Numbered from the stretch's first letter, positions 44,501-53,445 are shown. The stretch: DNA of 64,000 bases from Pegethrix bostrychoides GSE-TBD4-15B (GCA_019359155.1 JAHHHV010000086.1:18443-82442); one strand, 5' to 3'. Program-made: numbers and translations. The notes: generated by a model not told the origin, from the sequence alone.

Positions 44501-44863
44501 GATGAATATGCGGCCTCGGACGGCGATATTTTCAGCCACTGCTTCAAGCTGATGCAGCTGGGCAAGCTGATTGGTAAGCGCACCTGGGGCGGCGTGATTG
44601 GCTTCTCCAATCGGCAGGCACTCGTCGATCAAAGCCAGGTGACGCAGCCAGAATTTTCGTTCTGGTTCAAAGACGTAGGCTGGCAGATCGAAAACTACGG
44701 CACGGTTCCCGATATTGAAGTTGAGATTACGCCCCAAGACTGGGCAGAAGGAAGAGATAGCCAGCTGGAAAAAGCAATTGAGGTAATCCTGCATGATCTA
44801 GCCGAAAATCCGGTGGCGCTCCCTGATTTTGGCGCTAGGCCGCATCTGCCTTTGCCAAGCTAA
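41546..44863 (+). CDS. Tricorn-type protease
   Basis: Large self-compartmentalising serine protease, 1105 residues. The first two thirds are two beta-propellers (WD/TolB-like: SPDGLHLAFVGREEGHAEVY, the RLTFMG repeats, WSPDGEWVAYGMAE). An acidic Pro/Ala/Glu linker separates them from the catalytic part (about residues 532-570). The C-terminal half has a C1 helical region, PDZ domain (IQGDAWSEQGSPLSQLGVNV, RAGDLLLAIDG) and a C2 core. Catalytic H759 (GTSHAYEGGG) and S991 next to D992 (EYAASDGDIF) correspond to H746 and S965 of the Thermoplasma enzyme. It should trim oligopeptides from upstream proteases. No partner aminopeptidase lies nearby. Confidence 0.93.
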   Translation: MSQYGYYRHPTVSGERVVFVCEDDLWSLPLQGGLAIRLTANLAQVQRPLLSPDGLHLAFVGREEGHAEVYCMPAVGGIARRLTFMGSAKVAGWSPGGEIVFVSSAQQPIERMDHLYSISPEGGQPQLLPYGLAHSVAFGSSGRVVIGRNTDEPAYWKRYRGGKMGVLWVDAAGTGQFRKLIEINGNLDSPIWIGERIYFLSDHEGIGNLYSCTPTGEDLQPHTQHRDYYARNASSDGQTIVYHAGAELFRFDPLSPATSQPIPVQFHSPRLQRQRKFVNPAEFLEDYGLHPDGHSVVITSRGKSFCFSNWEGAVFQLGQPENQPAGRYRLTQWLNDGQRLVGVCDRSGIETLEILSPEFDQSPRPLTGLNIGRVEQLAVSPVADQLVLTNHRQELIWVDLVSAAIRQLDRSDYDAIQGFCWSPDGEWVAYGMAEVQHTVSIKLCQVESGTTHLLTPPRFRDTQPAFDPAGKFIYFLSVREFNPVYDRVYFDLSFPKAMRPFLIALQAETASPFGPVTRSLSASLPPIQPDIPEAEPELSEAADTAPAAEEPPAPAERTPAEPTSPAPLNIDFEGIQQRILGFPVAEGIYGQIHGLEGKVLLTTFPVQSSLGGQQPKEKPSLELYDFESQKQERLAEANDFRLAKDQKTLIYRAGYRLRVCEISSLSSLERDRKEAEPGRKSGWLDLNRVRLSVNPEQEWPQMFREAWRLQQEQFWTADLSGVDWLRVFERYRPLLERIGCRSELSDLIWEMQGELGTSHAYEGGGDYRESPQYPIGFLGADFSYDPDSDAYRVERIIQGDAWSEQGSPLSQLGVNVRAGDLLLAIDGQPLSRYLAPQELLVNRARSEVALTFAGAGSATGSGADQRQPPHRTITVKTLRSETPLRYRAWVEANHQQVQAATDGQIGYLHIPDMGPAGYAEFHRYYFAEVYKNGLIIDLRYNRGGFVSQLILEKLARRRLGYDVTRWSKPVPFPFDSVAGPMVAITDEYAASDGDIFSHCFKLMQLGKLIGKRTWGGVIGFSNRQALVDQSQVTQPEFSFWFKDVGWQIENYGTVPDIEVEITPQDWAEGRDSQLEKAIEVILHDLAENPVALPDFGARPHLPLPS

Positions 44864-44933
44864 CGTAGAGTTTTGATCCTGATTGAGTCCTGATTGCTGC
44901 GCTAAGGCTCTGGATTAAACGCTGGGGAGCAAG

Positions 44934-45347
44934 ATGACAAAGCTACTCAAAATTGGCGAAGTTGCAGAAACGAGCGGCCTGCCGGTCAAAACAATTCGCT
45001 ACTACGAAGAAATTGGCCTGCTGATTCCCACCGTGCAGCGTTCTGAGGCGCAGTATCGGCTGTTTCAGGCTGAGGTACTCAATCGACTTGCGTTCATCAA
45101 ACGCGCACAGGCGCTTGGACTCAACCTGAAGGAAATCCAGCAGATTCTGGCGGTGCATGACCATGGCAAACTGCCCTGTGGCGACATCAAGCAGCATCTC
45201 GAAGCTAAAGTGGCGGATATTTCCCACCAGATTGATGCCCTCACCACGCTGCGCGCCGAGCTGCAAGGCATTCTTTCCGGCTGGCAAGATCAGCCCCCCG
45301 CTGACCGGATTCAGCAGACAATTTGCCCTAATATTCAGAAGGTGTGA
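44934..45347 (+). CDS. MerR-family transcriptional regulator
   Basis: 137 residues: winged-helix N-terminus LLKIGEVAETSGLPVKTIRY YEEIGLL (typical MerR helix-turn-helix and wing), then the dimerisation helix. C82 in KLPCGDIK sits where metal-sensing MerR proteins have their first ligand, and C131 is near the C-terminus (TICPNI), whereas the second ligand of MerR itself is absent. It could sense a metal or redox state; the signal is not determinable. The 70 bp before it separate it from the tricorn gene; pilD begins 30 bp after its stop, possibly co-transcribed. No divergent target gene is present. Confidence 0.9.
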   Translation: MTKLLKIGEVAETSGLPVKTIRYYEEIGLLIPTVQRSEAQYRLFQAEVLNRLAFIKRAQALGLNLKEIQQILAVHDHGKLPCGDIKQHLEAKVADISHQIDALTTLRAELQGILSGWQDQPPADRIQQTICPNIQKV

Positions 45348-45377
45348 ATCGCGCAGTCAATCTGCACAGAGCGCCCT

Positions 45378-46199
45378 ATGGAGCTAATTTTTTCTGCCCT
45401 GATTGGGCTGATCGTGTTTTTACTCGGCTCGGCAGTTGGCAGCTTTCTCAACGTTGTGATCTACCGCGTTCCGGCAGGTCTGTCGATCCTGTTTCCGCCC
45501 TCGCGCTGCCCGCAGTGCTTGCGGCCACTCAAGGCTTATGACAACGTGCCAGTGCTGGGCTGGCTCTGGCTCAAAGGCCGCTGTCGATTTTGCCGCAGTC
45601 GGATTCCGGTTCGCTATCCGCTGGTTGAAGCAGCGACTGGCCTGCTATTTCTCTGGGTCTATCTAGCGTTTGATCTGTCGCTGCTGTCGCTGGGCTACTG
45701 GGCGTTTTTGAGCTGGCTGCTGGCGCTGGCGCTGATCGATCTCGATACGCTGACGCTGCCCAACTCGCTCACCCAGTCCGGGCTGGTGATCGGTCTGCTA
45801 TTTCAGGCGGGACAGGGCTGGCTGATGGCTGAATCGGCGGGGGCGGCCAGCCAGCTGATGGGCGGCATTTGGGGCGCGGTGCTGGGGCTATGGCTGTTCG
45901 AGCTGATTACCCTTGCCGGGTCAATGCTGTTTGGCCAGACGGCCATGGGCGGCGGCGATGCTAAGCTGGCGGCGATGATGGGCGCTTGGCTGGGTTGGAA
46001 GCTGCTGCTGCTGGCCGGTTTTTTGGCCTGCGCGATTGGGGCATTTGCGGGCGGTGGCGCAATCGCGCTGGGGCTGCTGAGTCGCCGTCAGCCGATGCCG
46101 TTTGGCCCCATGCTGGCGCTGGGTGCTATGCTGGCAGTCTTCTTTGGAGAGGCGCTGCTATCTGGCTACGTCCGGCTGTTTTTTCCCGGCTGGGCTTGA
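45378..46199 (+). CDS. pilD: Prepilin peptidase / N-methyltransferase PilD
   Basis: Membrane aspartic protease that cleaves type IV prepilin leaders and methylates the new N-terminus. Two CxxC pairs form the zinc site of the cytoplasmic methyltransferase loop (RCPQCLRPL and RCRFCRSRIP). The two catalytic Asp regions are LALIDLDTLTLPNSLT and MGGGDAKLAAMMGAWLG (the GxGD motif). About eight hydrophobic segments, 273 residues. Needed for type IV pili, hence motility and natural competence in cyanobacteria; other pil genes are not in the window. Confidence 0.95.
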   Translation: MELIFSALIGLIVFLLGSAVGSFLNVVIYRVPAGLSILFPPSRCPQCLRPLKAYDNVPVLGWLWLKGRCRFCRSRIPVRYPLVEAATGLLFLWVYLAFDLSLLSLGYWAFLSWLLALALIDLDTLTLPNSLTQSGLVIGLLFQAGQGWLMAESAGAASQLMGGIWGAVLGLWLFELITLAGSMLFGQTAMGGGDAKLAAMMGAWLGWKLLLLAGFLACAIGAFAGGGAIALGLLSRRQPMPFGPMLALGAMLAVFFGEALLSGYVRLFFPGWA

Positions 46200-46244
46200 G
46201 CTGAGACGGAGTTTTAGGATCTGGCAAATCGAGTCCGGCTCAAG

Positions 46245-46275
46245 CGGTATGATCAGGTCGCGGTATGATCAGGTC
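46245..46275. repeat. 16-bp tandem duplication downstream of pilD
   Basis: CGGTATGATCAGGTCG (46245-46260) is followed immediately by CGGTATGATCAGGTCA (15 of 16 identical). Non-coding spacer. Confidence 0.9.
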
Positions 46276-46339
46276 ACTGATTCAAGGTTGATTTGATTCT
46301 CTTGCTGACGTTACACTCTGAGTCTGCACTCCGCATTGC

Positions 46340-46555
46340 GTGATTTGGATCACTATTAAGACCACCAGCAGCCGCTGGGAAGCGGAATGGATGCAACAGA
46401 TGCTGGCCGCTCACGAAATTCCGGCCAGGGTCGTGAGTCAGAGCGTGGTGCATCTGGGGCAGGCCGCCGCAGGCTTGCAGGTGCAGCCCCAGGATCGCTG
46501 GACTGCTATGCTTTTACTTAGCCCGGTTGAAGAGAGCGAGGATCTGCCTGAATAA
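46340..46555 (+). CDS. Small DUF2007-like protein
   Basis: A 71-residue protein starting at a GTG (MIWITIKTTSSRWEAEWMQQ), with a ferredoxin-like pattern: a strand, an amphipathic helix (RWEAEWMQQMLAAHEIPARV), a second strand (VVSQS), and GLQVQPQDRWTAMLLL. This resembles the DUF2007 / putative signal-transducing family, which has no assigned function. Ribosome site is not clear. It precedes accD by 48 bp on the same strand. Confidence 0.6.
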   Translation: MIWITIKTTSSRWEAEWMQQMLAAHEIPARVVSQSVVHLGQAAAGLQVQPQDRWTAMLLLSPVEESEDLPE

Positions 46556-46603
46556 AGCCTGCGAGCGCAGAGTTTCCTCACACTTCCTGATTTTTCATCC
46601 CTG

Positions 46604-47617
46604 ATGCCCATGTCCCTATTTGACTGGTTTGCCAATCGTCAAAAGCCCAAATCTCCGGCCAAAGACCGTCAGGAGCGGGAGATTGCTGACGGCCTTTGGA
46701 CGAAATGTCCCGCTTGTAGCACGCTCACCTACACCAAAGATCTGCATTCCAACCAGATGGTTTGCGTTGAGTGCGGCCATCATCTGCGGATCTATGCAGA
46801 TGAGCGGGTTGAGCAGCTGATTGATCCCGGCAGCTGGCAGCCCCTCGATCTCGACCTGCGCCCAGTCGATCCGCTCAGCTTCCGCGACCGCAAAGCCTAC
46901 AGCGACCGTCTGCGTGAAACCCAAGATAAAACAGGTCTGATCGACGGCGTGCAGACTGGACTGGGGCAGCTAGATGGGCTGGCGATTGGGCTAGGCGTAA
47001 TGGATTTTCGGTTTATGGGCGGCAGTATGGGGTCGGTGGTAGGCGAGAAGCTGACTCGGATGATTGAGGCGGCTAGCCGTGATCGCAGGCCGGTCATTAT
47101 TGTCTGCGCTTCTGGGGGAGCCAGGATGCAGGAAGGAATGCTCAGCCTGATGCAGATGGCCAAGATTTCGGCAGCGCTGGAGCGCCATCGCGAATCAGCA
47201 CTGTTCTATGTGCCGGTGCTCACCCATCCGACCACGGGCGGCGTGACGGCGAGCTTTGCCATGCTGGGCGATATTATTTTGGCTGAGCCAAAGGCGACGA
47301 TTGGATTCGCTGGACGGCGCGTTGTAGAGCAAACCCTGCGCGAAAAGCTGCCCGACGACTTTCAAACCTCTGAATATCTGCTGACACATGGCTTCATCGA
47401 TGCGATTGTGCCGCGCACTCAGCTCAAAAAAACGCTGGCTCAGCTAATTCGGCTACACCAGCCCAGCCTCAGCGTGACTGCCAGCCAGTTGGACTCTACA
47501 TCACTGGAGCCTGCATCAAACGGTGGTGAGGTGCTGTCGCATCTGATGCCTAAGGCTTCCACCGTCCCAAACAGCTTTCCAGACAGCCTTCCAGCCAAGT
47601 TCAGAAGCGAAGATTGA
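46604..47617 (+). CDS. accD: AccD, acetyl-CoA carboxylase carboxyltransferase beta subunit
   Basis: Transfers the carboxyl group from biotin carrier to acetyl-CoA in fatty-acid synthesis, with AccA. The N-terminal zinc ribbon has four Cys: C35, C38, C54 and C57 ([15 protein letters not shown]). The crotonase core is intact: [73 protein letters not shown]. The family commonly begins MSLFDWF, so the ATG two codons later (46610) is also plausible. The C-terminal 40 residues are variable. narM follows after 9 bp. Confidence 0.97.
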   Translation: MPMSLFDWFANRQKPKSPAKDRQEREIADGLWTKCPACSTLTYTKDLHSNQMVCVECGHHLRIYADERVEQLIDPGSWQPLDLDLRPVDPLSFRDRKAYSDRLRETQDKTGLIDGVQTGLGQLDGLAIGLGVMDFRFMGGSMGSVVGEKLTRMIEAASRDRRPVIIVCASGGARMQEGMLSLMQMAKISAALERHRESALFYVPVLTHPTTGGVTASFAMLGDIILAEPKATIGFAGRRVVEQTLREKLPDDFQTSEYLLTHGFIDAIVPRTQLKKTLAQLIRLHQPSLSVTASQLDSTSLEPASNGGEVLSHLMPKASTVPNSFPDSLPAKFRSED

Positions 47618-47626
47618 GCTGCCGCT

Positions 47627-48106
47627 ATGACCGACCTCTCTCAAACCAATTTCTTTGAATTTGAGGCCGACTTTACCGAATCGCTGCGCTGCATTCCCAT
47701 GATTGTGCGCTACAAGCTCGATACTTGCGGGGTTAAGCTCAAGCTCTTCCACTGGAATCAGCTCAGCCAGACTCAGCGCCAGCAGCTAGTCGAAACACCC
47801 TGCGCCACCGCGCTAGAAGCTGCCGCCTACCGCACTCAGCTCCGCGACTGGGTGCAGCAGCAAACAGGCAACCTGCCCAGCGATTTGCCGGTTGAAGCTC
47901 AGCCCGCCTGGATGGATGCCAGCCAGATCCCCGAGAGCGTCGCAACTGCCGCAGCCGCTGTGGGTCAAACCCTATCCTTGATTCAGTGGCAGCATCTATT
48001 GCCAATCCAGCGGTTTGCGCTAATCAAGCTCAGCCGCTCCCAGCACGAAAACGCCAACTTCCTGCCTGCCCTGCAAGAATTTCACCTGGTCGCAGCTCCA
48101 ATTTAA
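47627..48106 (+). CDS. narM: NarM-type nitrate reductase associated protein
   Basis: About 159 residues matching the cyanobacterial nitrate-reductase-associated family: FFEFEADFTESLRCIPMIVR and YKLDTCGVKLKLFHWNQLS are its hallmark. NarM is needed for activity or maturation of the ferredoxin-nitrate reductase NarB. Here it follows accD by nine bases, an unusual place since narB is not in the window. A 13-bp tandem repeat runs across its stop codon. Confidence 0.9.
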   Translation: MTDLSQTNFFEFEADFTESLRCIPMIVRYKLDTCGVKLKLFHWNQLSQTQRQQLVETPCATALEAAAYRTQLRDWVQQQTGNLPSDLPVEAQPAWMDASQIPESVATAAAAVGQTLSLIQWQHLLPIQRFALIKLSRSQHENANFLPALQEFHLVAAPI

Positions 48107-48131
48107 GGCTCTAATTTAAGGCTCTAATTTA
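48100..48131. repeat. 13-bp tandem repeat over the narM stop
   Basis: AATTTAAGGCTCT is repeated twice exactly (48100-48112, 48113-48125) with AATTTA beginning a third copy. The narM stop TAA (48104-48106) lies in the first unit. Confidence 0.9.
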
Positions 48132-48162
48132 GAAATGTAACTAAGCTGCACGAGAATTAACC

Positions 48163-50901
48163 TTAGGCGAGAGGAGCAAATCGTTTTAGCAATAAAGCAG
48201 GCAAAATAATTGGAATCCCCGCACTGATGCAAATGAATGCCTGAATTAGACTGAGCGGTTGAGTGTCAAACAGCGGGTTGATGATTGCTAACTGGCTAAA
48301 GAACATTTGCAAGATCAAGACGCAAACCACACCGATGACCGGAATATAGGCAATGACGCGAGTGCGGTCTTGGAAATAGGCAAATAGGGATGGAATACAT
48401 TGACTAATACTCAGCAAGTAAAAGGTTTCTGCGGCAACTAGGGTATGAACTGCCATGGTTCGAGCCAAGTCAACATTGCCTGTGGTTTGCGAAGCCCATT
48501 CAAAAATGCCAAGAACCGCAATCAGATTAAAGGTGGAAATAATTAGGATGCGCCACAGCAATGGTTGGGTCAACAGGGGTTCATTGGGGCAGCGGGGCGA
48601 ACGCTGCATGGTATCGGCTGATTTTGGCTCAAACGCGAGCGTGGCGCTGAGAGCGACGGAACTCACCATATTGACCCAGAGTATCTGCACGGGCAAAATG
48701 GGCAGGGTGATACCCGCGAAGATGCCGACTACGAGGGTCATCGCTTCGCCGCCATTGACAGGGAGGATAAACCCAATTGTCTTGAGCAGGTTGCTATATA
48801 CGGTACGTCCTTCTTCGACAGCGGCTTCGATCGAAGTAAAATTATCATCGGTCAACACCATATCCGCCGCCTCTTTGGCAACTTCCGTACCAGTAATCCC
48901 CATCGCAATGCCGATATCTGCCTGTTTTAAGGCGGGGGCATCATTGACCCCATCTCCAGTCATCGCCACAATCTCACCCTTAGACTGCAACGCTTCCACC
49001 AGTCGTAGTTTTTGTTCGGGTGCAACCCGCGCAAACACATTACTGAGTTCGACAGCATTTGCCAATTCTCGATCGTCCATTTCTGCTATTTTCCTGCCCT
49101 CAAACACGACGGGATCGCGATCTTGGCTCAGTCCGATCTGACGGGCGATTGCAGCGGCAGTGAGGGCGTGGTCGCCTGTAATCATTCTGACTTGAATCCC
49201 CGCAGACTGACAGACCTGCACGGCGGCGATCGCTTTGGTTCTAGGGGGGTCGATCATCCCTTGAAGTCCCAAAAAGACCAGATCGTTTTCAAGATCTTTG
49301 TGGTCGATCCCCTGTTGTTGGGCAGAAATATCCTTTTTCGCAAAGGCAAGCACTCGTAGACCTTGGGATGCCATCTGAGCCACAGCTTCCTCAATTTGCG
49401 CTGAGTTTAAATCTATGGGTTGACCCTTGGCATCAAGTTGATGATGGCATCGCTGCAAAAGGGCTTCCGCCGAACCCTTGACGTAAATTCTGTGGCGATT
49501 GGCTGGTTCTCTTTGCTGATGCAAAGTTGCCATGTATTGAAATTGCGACTCAAAGGGAATCGTATCGAGTCGTGGTTGTTCTTGCTCTAGGGCTTGCCGC
49601 GTTAACCCTGCTTTTTGTGCCGAGACAATTAATGCTCCTTCAGTGGGATCGCCTGCTACCGATACTTGCCCATCTTTTTCTTGCCCGTCTTGTGCTTGAA
49701 GGTGAGAGTCATTGCACAATAGCCCACACTGTAAGCATTCCTGCAACGCAGGGAATTGACCGACTTCTATAGGCTGATCCTCTTGTGAAATCGAGCCTGC
49801 CGCATCATAGCCTACCCCACTCACAGGGTAAGTTTTTTCTCCCGCATAAATAGCCTGGACAGTCATCTGATTTTCAGTGAGCGTGCCAGTTTTATCGGAA
49901 CAAATGACTGTCGTACTCCCAAGGGTTTCGACAGCGGGCAGTTTGCGGATAATGGCATGGCGCTGTGCCATTCGTCCCACACCCAGCGCTAATGTCACTG
50001 TCACCACAGCGGGGAGTCCTTCAGGAATGGCACTCACGGCCAGGGCAACGGCTGCCTTAAACCCATCTGTCCAGGTTCCACCTTTGCCCATCACCACCGC
50101 AAACATGAAGGCTGCCAGCCCCAGAATGACGTACAGCAGGCTCTTACTGAATTGCTCAATCTTGCGCGTCAGGGGAGTTTCCAGACCAGAGCTTTGCGCC
50201 ATCAGTTGGGAAATGCGCCCGGTTTCGGTCTGGTTGGCGATCGCCACCACTAGTCCTTTTGCCTGCCCCAATGTGACCAAACTACCGGCATACGCCATGT
50301 TGTGGCGATCGGCTAAAACTGTTTCAGCGGCTAGGGGTTGCATGGCTTTTTGGACGGGCACCGATTCCCCGGTCAATGCCGATTCACTCACCTGTAAGTC
50401 ACGCACCGTCACTAACCTCAGATCCGCAGGCACTTTGTCACCGGCTGTCAGTAAGACCAGATCGCCAGGAACCAGTTTGCGGGCGTTGAGCTGTACCTTT
50501 TGCCCTTCTCGAATCAGGGTGGCCTCTGTCGTGACAGATTTAGCAAGAGCCGCGATCGCATTTTCGGCTTTCGATGCTTGGATAAAGCCGATCGTGGCGT
50601 TGATCAACATCACGCCCAGAATCACCCCTGCATCCACCCAGTCCCGTAGCAGCAGCGTCACAATGCCAGCAATCAACAGAATATAAATTAAGGGCTGGTT
50701 GAATTCCATCAGGAAACGCACAATGAGGCTTTTCCCCGCTTTCCCCGTTAATTCATTAAACCCATAGCACTCCTGACGTTGAGAGGCTTCTGCCTCTGAT
50801 AATCCTGCTTCTAAGTCTGTTTTCAGATCTTCTGCCGTCTCGACGGTCGATCGCTGATGCCATTGCACCGCCGATGGATACTCAAGTGGGGAGGATGCCA
50901 T
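48163..50901 (-). CDS. P-type cation-transporting ATPase (P2A, PacL-like)
   Basis: 912-residue ion pump. Domains: N-terminal cation ATPase region, actuator ([10 protein letters not shown]), phosphorylation motif [14 protein letters not shown], nucleotide domain (VYVKGSAE-like segment), hinge [22 protein letters not shown], and C-terminal membrane helices. The M4 motif SAIPEGLP is that of Ca2+/Mn2+ or Na+/K+ type P2 ATPases. The ion is not determinable. The DNA differs from its surroundings: fewer GC-rich codons and three HIP1 octamers (GCGATCGC at 49226, 50237 and 50552), rare elsewhere in the window. Possibly acquired from another cyanobacterium. A perfect inverted repeat lies upstream. Confidence 0.93.
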   Translation of the reverse strand: MASSPLEYPSAVQWHQRSTVETAEDLKTDLEAGLSEAEASQRQECYGFNELTGKAGKSLIVRFLMEFNQPLIYILLIAGIVTLLLRDWVDAGVILGVMLINATIGFIQASKAENAIAALAKSVTTEATLIREGQKVQLNARKLVPGDLVLLTAGDKVPADLRLVTVRDLQVSESALTGESVPVQKAMQPLAAETVLADRHNMAYAGSLVTLGQAKGLVVAIANQTETGRISQLMAQSSGLETPLTRKIEQFSKSLLYVILGLAAFMFAVVMGKGGTWTDGFKAAVALAVSAIPEGLPAVVTVTLALGVGRMAQRHAIIRKLPAVETLGSTTVICSDKTGTLTENQMTVQAIYAGEKTYPVSGVGYDAAGSISQEDQPIEVGQFPALQECLQCGLLCNDSHLQAQDGQEKDGQVSVAGDPTEGALIVSAQKAGLTRQALEQEQPRLDTIPFESQFQYMATLHQQREPANRHRIYVKGSAEALLQRCHHQLDAKGQPIDLNSAQIEEAVAQMASQGLRVLAFAKKDISAQQQGIDHKDLENDLVFLGLQGMIDPPRTKAIAAVQVCQSAGIQVRMITGDHALTAAAIARQIGLSQDRDPVVFEGRKIAEMDDRELANAVELSNVFARVAPEQKLRLVEALQSKGEIVAMTGDGVNDAPALKQADIGIAMGITGTEVAKEAADMVLTDDNFTSIEAAVEEGRTVYSNLLKTIGFILPVNGGEAMTLVVGIFAGITLPILPVQILWVNMVSSVALSATLAFEPKSADTMQRSPRCPNEPLLTQPLLWRILIISTFNLIAVLGIFEWASQTTGNVDLARTMAVHTLVAAETFYLLSISQCIPSLFAYFQDRTRVIAYIPVIGVVCVLILQMFFSQLAIINPLFDTQPLSLIQAFICISAGIPIILPALLLKRFAPLA

Positions 50902-50938
50902 AGCGAGATTGCCTGATGAGTGCGCCTGATGAGTGGGA

Positions 50939-50953
50939 TCACTAATTTAGTGA
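50939..50953. promoter_or_regulatory. Inverted repeat upstream of the P-type ATPase gene
   Basis: TCACTAA T TTAGTGA, seven paired bases around one, 38 bp upstream of the ATPase start codon on the minus strand. Next to it GCCTGATGAGTG is duplicated at about 50911-50935. The symmetry suggests a repressor operator; no regulator is assigned. Confidence 0.45.
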
Positions 50954-51085
50954 GATCATTAAGTTATCTTGAATGCATTTCTCTGCAATCATTCTTTAGG
51001 CATTACAGGTTAATAAATATCGAATAGCGTCGAATAGCGCCCCACCGATGATCCTGCGGACTACCTTAAAATTGGGCCATAACTC

Positions 51086-51844
51086 ATGGGCCACGATCTA
51101 CTGGCGCTCCGGCTGATGAACCAAACCGATCTCGTGATTTTGGCGGTCTATTTGATCAGCATTTACTACGTGCTCCTGCAAGCCTGGGAGTCGATTCCGA
51201 TTGTCCGCAGCACCGTGATCAAGCATGAGGGCAATCTCTACGACTATGAGGCGCTGAAAGACTTTGTGGATGTCAAATTTAAAGTGGACGGCTCCTATGC
51301 GTTTGACAAGCAGCCCACTCAGCTGCCGACCACAGTCAGCAATAAGTCCAGCACTGCTACCATTACGGTGGACTGGGAGCGGGGGTCGCTTCGTAACTTT
51401 CAGGGTGGCGACCGACGCTTGGTGCGCGTCATTGACGGGATGCAGAAAGGCGACCAGTCTCAGGTTCAGGCCAGCAGCAGCATTTCGCCTAAGCGCAGCC
51501 TCAGCGTAGTGCTAACTGCCGAAGATCTGCTGGAAGCAAATGCCGAAACCGGGCGACTCTCAGCGACTAGACCAGTTGTGGATATCCAAAAGCTGGCTCA
51601 AGATCAGGCCGCCAAACCCAAAGACAAAGCGGACGCTGAGCGGATTCAAAAGCTGAAAAATCTGTATGGTGACTTTCTAGCAGGCAAGGAGCCACTCCGG
51701 TTCTCGCTGCGCTTACCGCTGCAAATTACCAACATTGTTGAAGGCTCCAAAAAAGACATCTGGGGCTTTGTAGACTGCAACTTCTCGGTTGCCTTCTCTC
51801 GCAAAACCCGGCTGGATCAAATGCCCTGGAACCCTAAAAAGTAG
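51086..51844 (+). CDS. Conserved unknown membrane-anchored protein
   Basis: 252 residues, not recognised. One hydrophobic segment near the N-terminus (about 14-32: DLVILAVYLISIYYVLLQAW) anchors the protein, and the rest is a soluble, beta-rich looking domain with a low-complexity Lys/Ala stretch near residue 180 (DQAAKPKDKADAE). Two potential starts: ATG 51086 and ATG 51116 (MNQTDLVI); the second gives a shorter N-terminus. Cytoplasmic or periplasmic side cannot be decided. Convergent with the pseudouridine synthase gene, 20 bp apart. Confidence 0.75.
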   Translation: MGHDLLALRLMNQTDLVILAVYLISIYYVLLQAWESIPIVRSTVIKHEGNLYDYEALKDFVDVKFKVDGSYAFDKQPTQLPTTVSNKSSTATITVDWERGSLRNFQGGDRRLVRVIDGMQKGDQSQVQASSSISPKRSLSVVLTAEDLLEANAETGRLSATRPVVDIQKLAQDQAAKPKDKADAERIQKLKNLYGDFLAGKEPLRFSLRLPLQITNIVEGSKKDIWGFVDCNFSVAFSRKTRLDQMPWNPKK

Positions 51845-51864
51845 CCTGACTTCGGTCTGTGATT

Positions 51865-52446
51865 TTAACGCATGTTCTCAACCAGCATTTTCAGTTCAGC
51901 AGCAGTCAAGTCGCGCCAGTCTCCGGGACGTAGCTGCCCCAGCCTCAGGGTACCAATCGCCACCCGCACCAGCCTTAGCGTTGGGAAGCCAACAGCAGCC
52001 GTCATCCGCCGCACCTGACGGTTTTTGCCCTCCCTCAGCGTCAGCTCTATCCAGGCGGTTGGAATCTGCTTGCGGTAGCGAATCGGCGGATCGCGAGGCG
52101 GCAGATCAGGTTCGTCCAGCCGCTTTACCTCAGCCGGACGACTGCGATAGGTTTGAATCACCACACCCTCGCGGAGCTGCTGGAGCGCGACGGCAGTCGG
52201 CATCTGTTCTACCTGCACCCAGTACGTGCGCGGATGCCGAAATTTCGGATCGCTGAGCCGATGCTGGAGCCGACCGTTGTTGGTGAGCAGTAGCAGTCCC
52301 TCGCTGTCGCGATCTAGGCGGCCAACCGGATAGACCTCTGGTACATCAATAAAGTCTTTGAGGCTGCGAGCCGGACTGTCAGCCTGCTGGCCAAACTGCG
52401 ACAGCACGTTATAAGGCTTGTGAAACAGCAGGTATTGATCAGGCAT
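51865..52446 (-). CDS. RsuA/RluE-type pseudouridine synthase
   Basis: Converts a uridine in rRNA to pseudouridine. 193 residues without an S4 domain, typical of the RluE branch. Catalytic Asp in [19 protein letters not shown]; other blocks are [31 protein letters not shown] and [11 protein letters not shown]. RluE of Escherichia coli modifies U2457 of 23S rRNA; the exact site here is inferred from the family. Confidence 0.92.
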   Translation of the reverse strand: MPDQYLLFHKPYNVLSQFGQQADSPARSLKDFIDVPEVYPVGRLDRDSEGLLLLTNNGRLQHRLSDPKFRHPRTYWVQVEQMPTAVALQQLREGVVIQTYRSRPAEVKRLDEPDLPPRDPPIRYRKQIPTAWIELTLREGKNRQVRRMTAAVGFPTLRLVRVAIGTLRLGQLRPGDWRDLTAAELKMLVENMR

Positions 52447-52560
52447 AGAAGTGTAAAGAACTGTTGCAAACTGTCACAAAGGTTTAGACTCCTCCCCTAT
52501 GCCCTAGTCTGTGACTTACTGTAAAACGTTAGTATTAAGCAATTTTATAGGGGGAAGGCA

Positions 52561-52872
52561 ATGGATTTAAGAAAATATCGTGTCGTCTGTACGCTGACGT
52601 TTGGAGATATTTATGGTCAGATTATTGTCTGGCTGGTTGTGCTATTCATCAGTCTAGCCGCAGCTTTGGGACTGATGGGGGCCAGCCGCCCGATCTATGC
52701 GCTGGCTACTGTCGGGCTGATTTTGGTGCTGTCGCTGCCGTTTTTGCTGTTTGCCTTTGTGACCACGCTGCTCAACCATATTGAGTTTGCCTTAGTGGAT
52801 CCGGCGCTAGAGGCTAAAACCCGCACCAGAAGCGCAGTTTCGCCCCAAAAACCAGCACAGGCTGCAGGTTAG
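52561..52872 (+). CDS. Small membrane protein of unknown function
   Basis: 103 residues with two strongly hydrophobic segments (about 18-40 and 46-75) and a basic C-terminal tail. A good ribosome site, GGGGGAAGG, is five to ten bases before the ATG. I do not recognise a family. It is divergent from the pseudouridine synthase gene and followed by a possible terminator hairpin. Confidence 0.75.
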   Translation: MDLRKYRVVCTLTFGDIYGQIIVWLVVLFISLAAALGLMGASRPIYALATVGLILVLSLPFLLFAFVTTLLNHIEFALVDPALEAKTRTRSAVSPQKPAQAAG

Positions 52873-52898
52873 CGGTCTCTCCAATCGCATCAACTCCC

Positions 52899-52923
52899 AG
52901 GGGCGAATCAAGCGCCCCTCTTT
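52899..52923 (+). terminator. Possible hairpin terminator
   Basis: AGGGGCG (52899-52905) pairs with CGCCCCT (52913-52919), seven base pairs around a seven-base loop, followed by CTTT. Position is right after the small membrane protein gene. The T-run is short. Confidence 0.5.
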
Positions 52924-52986
52924 GCGGATAGGCTCCCCCTATAAAAATCTGCATAAAAATCTGCTCGGTCAATCTGGCGAGAACCG

Positions 52987-53292
52987 CTAGGCCAGATATT
53001 TCTGAAGCCGGCTGCGAAACTCGGCTTTGGGATGTGCGCCTTTTACTTCGCCAATCACTTCAAACTCACCTTCGGGATTTTTGCAGATCAGATAGGTTGG
53101 CCAACCCATTTCGGCTTTATCTGGGTACTGCGCCAGCAGGATTTTGCGGTACTTGCGGTAGGTGGCGGTATCCTGCATTTTGACATCTACAAATTTAAGC
53201 CCCAGCTCTTCAGCCACTTTTTGATCGTAGAACGCCATCTTGTGGCAGAGTCCGCAATCTTCTGAGGAAAATTTAATTACCGAAAAGTTCAT
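52987..53292 (-). CDS. Thioredoxin-like protein
   Basis: 101-residue thioredoxin-fold protein. I start at the ATG 53290-53292 (MNFSVIKFSSEDCGLCHKMA), which has GGGAG about ten bases upstream; the longer frame begins with unrelated sequence encoded by repeats. The active-site CxxC is C13-G-L-C16, and the cis-Pro is in GWPTYLI. CGLC is an unusual dipeptide between the Cys residues. Function in redox control is inferred. A 12-bp repeat (CCCAAATCTATG) lies just before the start. Confidence 0.88.
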   Translation of the reverse strand: MNFSVIKFSSEDCGLCHKMAFYDQKVAEELGLKFVDVKMQDTATYRKYRKILLAQYPDKAEMGWPTYLICKNPEGEFEVIGEVKGAHPKAEFRSRLQKYLA

Positions 53293-53301
53293 GAAACTGC
53301 T

Positions 53302-53337
53302 CCCAAATCTATGCCCAAATCTATACCCGAATCCATC
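53302..53337. repeat. 12-bp direct repeats before the thioredoxin-like gene
   Basis: CCCAAATCTATG (53302-53313), CCCAAATCTATA (53314-53325) and CCCGAATCCATC (53326-53337) stand head to tail on the plus strand, immediately upstream of the thioredoxin-like start codon. The period keeps frame, which is why a longer ORF exists here. Confidence 0.85.
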
Positions 53338-53445
53338 TGGGTAAACTACTGCGATCTGAGCCTGACAAGAATTGGCAGTTGGAGCAATTGATTTTAGCAA
53401 TTCGCTACAAACGCAGCAAAGCCGCTCGATCGGCCAGCCTGCGAA

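Noticed and set aside
49877..50686. Long plus-strand ORF inside the P-type ATPase gene
   Set aside because: Antisense to the conserved core of the ATPase; low-complexity translation.
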